Shown piece by piece: positions 36,685 through 40,832 of a DNA stretch of 40,832 nt (position 1 is its first letter; every line of letters begins with the position of its first letter). This DNA is from an uncultured Clostridia bacterium (GTDB taxonomy: Bacteria > Bacillota > Clostridia > TANB77 > CAG-508). A model generated the notes under the pieces. That model saw nothing but the letters and a program-made list of their open reading frames with translations. It did no database searches and was not told the origin of the DNA. Where the stretch lies: assembly GCA_947630545.1 (NCBI GenBank), contig CANRHX010000014.1:1-40832 (forward strand). The letters run 5' to 3'. Both the position numbers and the translations under genes were made by a program.

Positions 36685-37437
36685 ATGAGAAAAAAAGTAA
36701 TAGCAGGAAATTGGAAAATGAATATGCTTCCAAATGAAGCAATAAAATTCATAGAAGAATTTACACCATTAGTAAAAGATACAGAAAACGAGGTTATATT
36801 ATGCGTGCCATATACAGATCTATTTTATGCTCTAATGACAGCACAAGATACAAATATAAAGATTGGAGCTCAAAATATGCACTTTGAAGAAAAAGGTGCA
36901 TATACTGGAGAAGTGTCTGCGCAAATGCTTAAATCAATAAATGTAGAATATGTAATTATAGGGCATTCAGAAAGAAGACAATATTTTAACGAAACAGATG
37001 AAACTGTAAATAAAAAAATAAAGGCAGCTTTTGCAAATGGATTAAAACCAATAGTATGTGTTGGAGAAACATTAGAGCAAAGAGAAAATGGAACTACAAT
37101 TGATGTTATTACAAAGCAAACAGAACTTGCATTAGAAGGATTAACAGAAGAACAAGTTGCTGAAACTATAATAGCATATGAGCCAATATGGGCAATTGGT
37201 ACAGGAAAGACAGCAACAAGTGACGATGCTCAAAATAGCATTAAAGCAATTCGTGATAAAATTCAACAAATCTATGGACAAAACGTATCTGAAAGAGTTA
37301 TAATACAATATGGCGGAAGTGTTAAAAGCTCAAATGCTAAAGAACTATTCGAAATGCCAGATATAGATGGTGGTTTAGTCGGAGGAGCTAGCTTAAAGCC
37401 AGAAGAATTTTCAAAAATAGTTAATTATGATAAATAA
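36685..37437 (+). CDS. tpiA: Triosephosphate isomerase
   Basis: The 250-residue TIM-barrel enzyme interconverts dihydroxyacetone phosphate and glyceraldehyde-3-phosphate. The N-terminal GNWKMN holds the catalytic Lys (residue about 12), followed by GHSERRQYF with the catalytic His (about 94), AYEPIWAIGTGKTA with the catalytic Glu (about 167) and IQYGGSVKS with the phosphate loop. AAAGGAGAG precedes ATG 36685. It sits 97 nt after pgk across the repeat pair, and 30 nt before gpmI. Confidence 0.97.
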   Translation: MRKKVIAGNWKMNMLPNEAIKFIEEFTPLVKDTENEVILCVPYTDLFYALMTAQDTNIKIGAQNMHFEEKGAYTGEVSAQMLKSINVEYVIIGHSERRQYFNETDETVNKKIKAAFANGLKPIVCVGETLEQRENGTTIDVITKQTELALEGLTEEQVAETIIAYEPIWAIGTGKTATSDDAQNSIKAIRDKIQQIYGQNVSERVIIQYGGSVKSSNAKELFEMPDIDGGLVGGASLKPEEFSKIVNYDK

Positions 37438-37467
37438 TTTCTATCTAATAAAAGGAGAGTTAAAGAT

Positions 37468-39006
37468 ATGAAAGACAAACTAACAATGCTAATGATATTA
37501 GATGGTTTTGGAGATAATCCAAATGAAGAAGGAAATGCAGTAAAACAAGCCAATACACCTAATATAGATAGACTAATGAAAAAATATCCAAATACTGATA
37601 TTTTTACAAGTGGTTCACATGTAGGATTACCAGATGGACAAATGGGAAATTCAGAAGTTGGTCACACAAATATAGGAGCAGGAAGAATTGTATACCAAGA
37701 GTTAACAAGAATTACTAAATCTATAGAAGACGGAGATTTTTTTACAAATCAAGAACTAATTTCTGCAATAGATAATTGTAAAAATAATAATTCTAAGTTA
37801 CACATTTTAGGATTAGTTTCAGATGGTGGGGTTCATAGCCATATAAGACATTTATATGGATTGTTAGAACTAGCAAAAAGAAGAGATTTTGAAGATGTAT
37901 ATGTACATTGTTTTTTAGATGGTAGAGATACACCACCTGCATCAGCAGAGAACTATATAGTAAAATTACAAGAAAAAATGAATGAAAAAGGTGTAGGAAA
38001 AATTGCATCTATAAGTGGAAGATTCTATGCTATGGATAGAGATAAAAGATGGCAAAGAGTTCAAAAAGCTTATGATGCTATGGTTAAAGGAGAAGGAATT
38101 AAAGCTTCAAATGTAATAAAAGCAATAGAAGATTCATATCAAAAAGAAGTATTTGATGAATTTGTTGAGCCAACAGTTATTTGCAATAATGATGAACCAG
38201 TAGCAACAATCGGAAAAAATGATTCTGTAATATGCTTTAATTTTAGACCAGATAGAGCTAGAGAAATAACAAGAACTTTAGTAGATACAGAATTTAATGA
38301 ATTCGAAACAAAAAAAGATTTAAACTTATACTATGTATGCTTTACAAACTATGATGAAACAATGCCAAATGTTCATATTGCATTCAAAAAGGAACCTTTA
38401 ATAAATACATTTGGAGAGTATATAAGTAAAAAAGGATTTACACAATTAAGAATAGCAGAAACTGAAAAATATGCACATGTTACATTTTTCTTCAATGGTG
38501 GCGAAGAAAAACAATTTGAAGGAGAAGACAGAATACTAATACCTTCTCCAAAAGTTGAAACATATGATTTAAAGCCAGAAATGAGTGCATACGAAGTAAC
38601 TGAAAAAGTTTGCGATGCAATAGCAAATGATAGATTTGACAATATTATATTAAACTTTGCAAACCCAGATATGGTAGGACACACAGGAAGTTTACCAGCA
38701 GCAATAAGAGCAGTAGAAGCTATTGATGAGTGTGTAGGAAAAATAATAAAGCTAATAGAAGAAAAAGAAGCAAATTTAATAATAACAGCAGATCATGGAA
38801 ATTGTGAGCAAATGATAGATTATAAAACAGGAGAACCACATACAGCTCATACTACAAATCCAGTTCCATTAATATTGGTAACAAGTAGACCTAATGTAAA
38901 ATTAAGAGAAGATGGAATATTAGCTGATTTAGCGCCAACAATGCTTGATTTAATGAATTTAGAAGTACCAAAAGAAATGACAGGAAAAAGTTTAATACAA
39001 AAATAG
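37468..39006 (+). CDS. gpmI: 2,3-bisphosphoglycerate-independent phosphoglycerate mutase
   Basis: The 512-residue Mn-dependent enzyme interconverts 3- and 2-phosphoglycerate. LMILDGFGDNP (metal Asp, about residue 11), DGQMGNSEVGHTNIGAGR with the phospho-Ser (about 62), FLDGRDTPP, CFNFRPDRAREI, FANPDMVGHTG and TADHGNCE (about 445) form the full catalytic set. AAAGGAGAG precedes ATG 37468, 30 nt after tpiA, so the two are co-transcribed. A perfect terminator follows. Confidence 0.97.
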   Translation: MKDKLTMLMILDGFGDNPNEEGNAVKQANTPNIDRLMKKYPNTDIFTSGSHVGLPDGQMGNSEVGHTNIGAGRIVYQELTRITKSIEDGDFFTNQELISAIDNCKNNNSKLHILGLVSDGGVHSHIRHLYGLLELAKRRDFEDVYVHCFLDGRDTPPASAENYIVKLQEKMNEKGVGKIASISGRFYAMDRDKRWQRVQKAYDAMVKGEGIKASNVIKAIEDSYQKEVFDEFVEPTVICNNDEPVATIGKNDSVICFNFRPDRAREITRTLVDTEFNEFETKKDLNLYYVCFTNYDETMPNVHIAFKKEPLINTFGEYISKKGFTQLRIAETEKYAHVTFFFNGGEEKQFEGEDRILIPSPKVETYDLKPEMSAYEVTEKVCDAIANDRFDNIILNFANPDMVGHTGSLPAAIRAVEAIDECVGKIIKLIEEKEANLIITADHGNCEQMIDYKTGEPHTAHTTNPVPLILVTSRPNVKLREDGILADLAPTMLDLMNLEVPKEMTGKSLIQK

Positions 39007-39010
39007 TAAT

Positions 39011-39034
39011 AAAAAGGCTAGCTTTAGCCTTTTT
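39011..39034 (+). terminator. Intrinsic terminator after gpmI
   Basis: Perfect 10-bp stem (39011-39020 with 39025-39034), 4-nt loop; the descending arm ends in TTTTT. Confidence 0.88.
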
Positions 39035-39070
39035 ATGGAATATAACTAACTATAGAAAAAAGAGGTAAAA

Positions 39071-39742
39071 ATGTTAACAACAACTCGAAAAATAAAGGAA
39101 ATATATGAAGATATACAAAGAAAAATATTTTATATGATTCCAGAAAAATGGGATGAAGTATATTTATATGCTTCAGTAATAGAAAGGTTTGGAAATGTAG
39201 AAACAGGAGAATTATTTTTCTATTATATACCAAAAGGATTACTACGAAAAAATCCAATAAATGTATATGAAATACCTTCAAAATTTAATTTAGAAGAATC
39301 AGAATACCTAAGACTTGTAGAACTTTTATATGATAAAATAAAAGATTTACGAAGAGAATTTAAAAAGATAGAAGAAAAAACTTGGAGCAATTTAACAATA
39401 ACAATAAAAAATATGAAATTTTTAATTGAGTATGACTATGAAGACTTACAAAATAGTGAATTTGACAGTTATCAAAGACATATTATTTGGCGTAGTAAAT
39501 ACTTGAATATGGGATTAGAAAAAGTGAGTAAGGATGAAAGAGAAATCTTAAAAAGATATTATACAGGTGAAAAAAATTTAATCCGAACTGAAAGTTATGA
39601 AGAAGGTATATATATAAAAGATATTAAAAATTTGGTTGATTTTGATACTGAAAATTATGAAAGCACTCAAAATGTAGAATATGTTGCAAGTAAAAATGCA
39701 AAAAAAACTAAAAATCAAATTCTTATGTCAGATGATGAATAA
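39071..39742 (+). CDS. YezG/DUF600-like immunity protein
   Basis: The 223-residue protein starts with a segment typical of the YezG (DUF600) immunity family: IKEIYEDIQRKIFYMIPEKWDEVYLYASV, followed by ELFFYYIP and a central NLTITIKNMKFLIEYDYEDL. The C-terminal 70 residues are charged and unlike the core. YezG proteins neutralise polymorphic toxins such as LXG-type nucleases. No toxin gene is next to it in this window, and it stands between two terminators, so it is an orphan here. AGAGGT precedes the ATG. Confidence 0.7.
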   Translation: MLTTTRKIKEIYEDIQRKIFYMIPEKWDEVYLYASVIERFGNVETGELFFYYIPKGLLRKNPINVYEIPSKFNLEESEYLRLVELLYDKIKDLRREFKKIEEKTWSNLTITIKNMKFLIEYDYEDLQNSEFDSYQRHIIWRSKYLNMGLEKVSKDEREILKRYYTGEKNLIRTESYEEGIYIKDIKNLVDFDTENYESTQNVEYVASKNAKKTKNQILMSDDE

Positions 39743-39764
39743 AGAGCAAGAAATTGCTCTTTTT
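39741..39764 (+). terminator. Intrinsic terminator after the YezG-like gene
   Basis: Perfect 9-bp stem AAAGAGCAA/TTGCTCTTT (39741-39749 with 39754-39762), GAAA loop, then T residues. It overlaps the stop codon. Confidence 0.85.
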
Positions 39765-39790
39765 ATTTGGGAGTTACAATTCATGCTTGA

Positions 39791-39926
39791 TGTTTAAATT
39801 GTTATTTTTAAAGCCCGCGAAAGCGATCAAACGAGCCAATGGCGAGTGCGAATGGAGCAATTTTCAAACTAGTATTTCTATTTTGGAAATTGCGACGACA
39901 AGGGCAAAAAAATAACAATTTAAACA
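39791..39926. mobile_element. Inverted-repeat-bounded GC-rich element (MITE-like or structured RNA)
   Basis: Terminal arms 39791-39816 and 39902-39926 are about 25 bp long and nearly perfect inverted repeats (TGTTTAAATTGTTATTTTT...GCCC). The 85 bp inside are unusually rich in CG (CGCGAAAGCGATCAAACGAG, GGCGAGTGCGAATGG). They contain a second nested hairpin (GCAATTTT with AAATTGC near 39857-39892). No ORF is present. The whole would fold into a compact structure. It fits a small non-autonomous mobile element or an RNA. It occupies most of the roughly 320-nt gap between genes. Confidence 0.6.
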
Positions 39927-39984
39927 TTAGTTGTAAAGTGTAACAATTTTTAAATAAAAAACGAACAAAATTTTGAAAAAACTA

Positions 39985-40013
39985 TTGACAAATGAAAAAT
40001 AATAATATAAAAT
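39985..40013 (+). promoter_or_regulatory. Promoter of the YgjP-like gene
   Basis: TTGACA at 39985-39990 with TAAAAT at 40008-40013 (17 nt); an alternative TATAAA starts at 40006. Confidence 0.6.
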
Positions 40014-40076
40014 AACATCATACAAGGCGAACAACAATTCGCAGAAACAAAAAAGAACAATTTGGAGGGAATAAAA

Positions 40077-40580
40077 ATGAATTTAGTAAGAGTAAAAAAT
40101 AATGTAAAAACAATAGAAAGACATCCAGTAAAATTACTTGGCAATGATTATAGATTAAAAATAGCATATAAAAATGTAAAAGTTGCCGAATTAAATATAG
40201 AAGATGATACAATAAAAATAACCCTTCAAAATAAATACAAAAGGGTAAATAATAATCAAATGTTAGATTTCGCTATTCAAAAAATGTATGATGCTATTGC
40301 AAAAGTAGAAATAGAAAGAGCTATGGAAAAAACAAGAATAATATTAGGTTTTGCTCCAGAAGATTATAAAATAGAGAGAATAAATGGATTAGGTAAATGC
40401 ATTAACGATAATATTATAATAAATCCAGATATTGTAATGCATAATAGAGAAATTATAGATTACATTGTGTTAAAGCAGTATTGCCATTTAAAATATAAAA
40501 CTGAATGTAAGAGTTTTATAAAATTATTAGGTAGCTATTGCAAAAATTATGAAAAATTTGAAAAACTATTGAAAAATTAA
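40077..40580 (+). CDS. YgjP/DUF45-like protein with lost metallopeptidase motif
   Basis: The 167-residue protein resembles YgjP-type (DUF45, M48/SprT-like) proteins: RLKIAYKNVKVAELNI, a helical centre, GKCINDNIIINPDIVMHNREIIDYIVLKQYCHLKYKTECKSFIKLLGSYC. In active members the last part reads HExxH followed by H-S-x-x-F. Here HExxH has become KQYCH and the later His-Ser is Glu-Cys, so catalysis is probably lost. GGAGGG at 40064-40069 supports ATG 40077; a TTG 15 nt upstream overlaps that site. Its own promoter lies upstream. The function is unknown; it may bind rather than cut. Confidence 0.55.
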   Translation: MNLVRVKNNVKTIERHPVKLLGNDYRLKIAYKNVKVAELNIEDDTIKITLQNKYKRVNNNQMLDFAIQKMYDAIAKVEIERAMEKTRIILGFAPEDYKIERINGLGKCINDNIIINPDIVMHNREIIDYIVLKQYCHLKYKTECKSFIKLLGSYCKNYEKFEKLLKN

Positions 40581-40588
40581 TATAAAGT

Positions 40589-40622
40589 TTGCTATAATGA
40601 CTATGTTGTTATAGCAATTTTA
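40589..40622 (+). terminator. Terminator after the YgjP-like gene, overlapping a possible tRNA promoter
   Basis: Perfect 9-bp stem TTGCTATAA/TTATAGCAA (40589-40597 with 40609-40617), then TTTTATG. The ascending arm also contains TATAAT (40593-40598), 18 nt after TTGAAA (40569-40574), which could start the tRNA transcript. Confidence 0.65.
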
Positions 40623-40641
40623 TGTTTTATAAAAATTATAT

Positions 40642-40716
40642 TGGGGTGTCGCCAAGCGGTAAGGCATCGGACTCTGACTCCGACATGCGTAGGTTCGAAT
40701 CCTACCACCCCAGCCA
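40642..40716 (+). tRNA. tRNA-Gln (anticodon CUG), CCA encoded
   Basis: A 75-nt cloverleaf: acceptor TGGGGTG pairs with CACCCCA, discriminator G and encoded CCA. The anticodon stem TCGGA/TCCGA encloses the loop CTCTGAC, giving anticodon CTG for the codon CAG. The T-arm is GTAGGTTCGAATCCTAC. No other tRNA is in the window. Confidence 0.95.
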
Positions 40717-40755
40717 GCGAAGTTTCTGTTCGAACTTTATAGAGCAGAAGATATA

Positions 40756-40786
40756 AAAATCAATCAGTTAAACTGGTTGATTTTTT
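40756..40786 (+). terminator. Intrinsic terminator after tRNA-Gln
   Basis: 14-bp stem with one G-U (40756-40769 with 40771-40784), followed by TT and more pyrimidines. Confidence 0.8.
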
Positions 40787-40832
40787 CTTTTGGAAAAAAT
40801 CATCCTAAATCTGTAAAGAAAGGATGGTGTAA

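Overview
This is a very AT-rich, densely coded chromosomal segment with about 35 genes, nearly all on the + strand. Strong Shine-Dalgarno sites, a T-box leader, consensus sigma-A promoters, sporulation genes (a SpoVB-like flippase, SpoIIM) and the endoQ-spoIIM-xerD order shared with Bacillota all point to a low-GC Bacillota, most likely an uncultured Clostridia-type bacterium. The species cannot be named from the sequence.

Layout. Positions 1-2024 hold the C-terminal part of a large serine recombinase, a HAD-type nucleotidase, a small sigma factor and a 73-residue unknown. From 2045 to 7003 lies an accessory stretch: a SpoVB-like flippase (minus strand), a HipA/CtkA-like kinase, a tocopherol-cyclase-like protein, a repeat-built coiled-coil protein and TspO. 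From 7115 to 18988 are an acyl-ACP thioesterase, dapA-dapB, a T-box-controlled ileS, a compositionally odd 63-codon ORF, an SH3-CAP secreted protein, glycogen phosphorylase, tmcAL (minus) and rnhA. From 19137 to 23038 are an HD-like protein, endoQ, spoIIM and xerD. From 23191 to 32781 are an LtaS-like synthase, ruvB, a YfhO-like protein, a GT-C-type membrane protein, queH and pepF. From 32873 to 39006 are the lower-glycolysis genes eno, pgk, tpiA and gpmI, with one unknown between eno and pgk. The end carries a YezG-like immunity protein, an inverted-repeat-bounded element, a YgjP-like protein lacking its catalytic motif, and tRNA-Gln(CUG).

Main observation. Three genes (tocopherol-cyclase-like, tspO, spoIIM) are each split by a +1 frame change. 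In each case the break falls exactly on an in-frame CGG codon. Skipping its C restores the family sequence with a glycine (GGN) at the junction, and the rest of each gene is intact. By my scan of roughly 12,000 codons, CGG occurs in frame nowhere else except twice in the GC-rich 63-codon ORF at 13335. This suggests that CGG is a near-abandoned codon that directs +1 frameshifting, or four-base CGGN decoding as glycine, in this organism.

Second observation. A 31-bp interrupted palindrome with TGTGTCA/TGACACA ends and a CCCGGAACC-like core sits in three intergenic sites: as four direct copies at exact 34-bp spacing in the ileS leader, as a long near-perfect inverted repeat before endoQ, and as two copies at the same 34-bp spacing starting right after the pgk stop codon.
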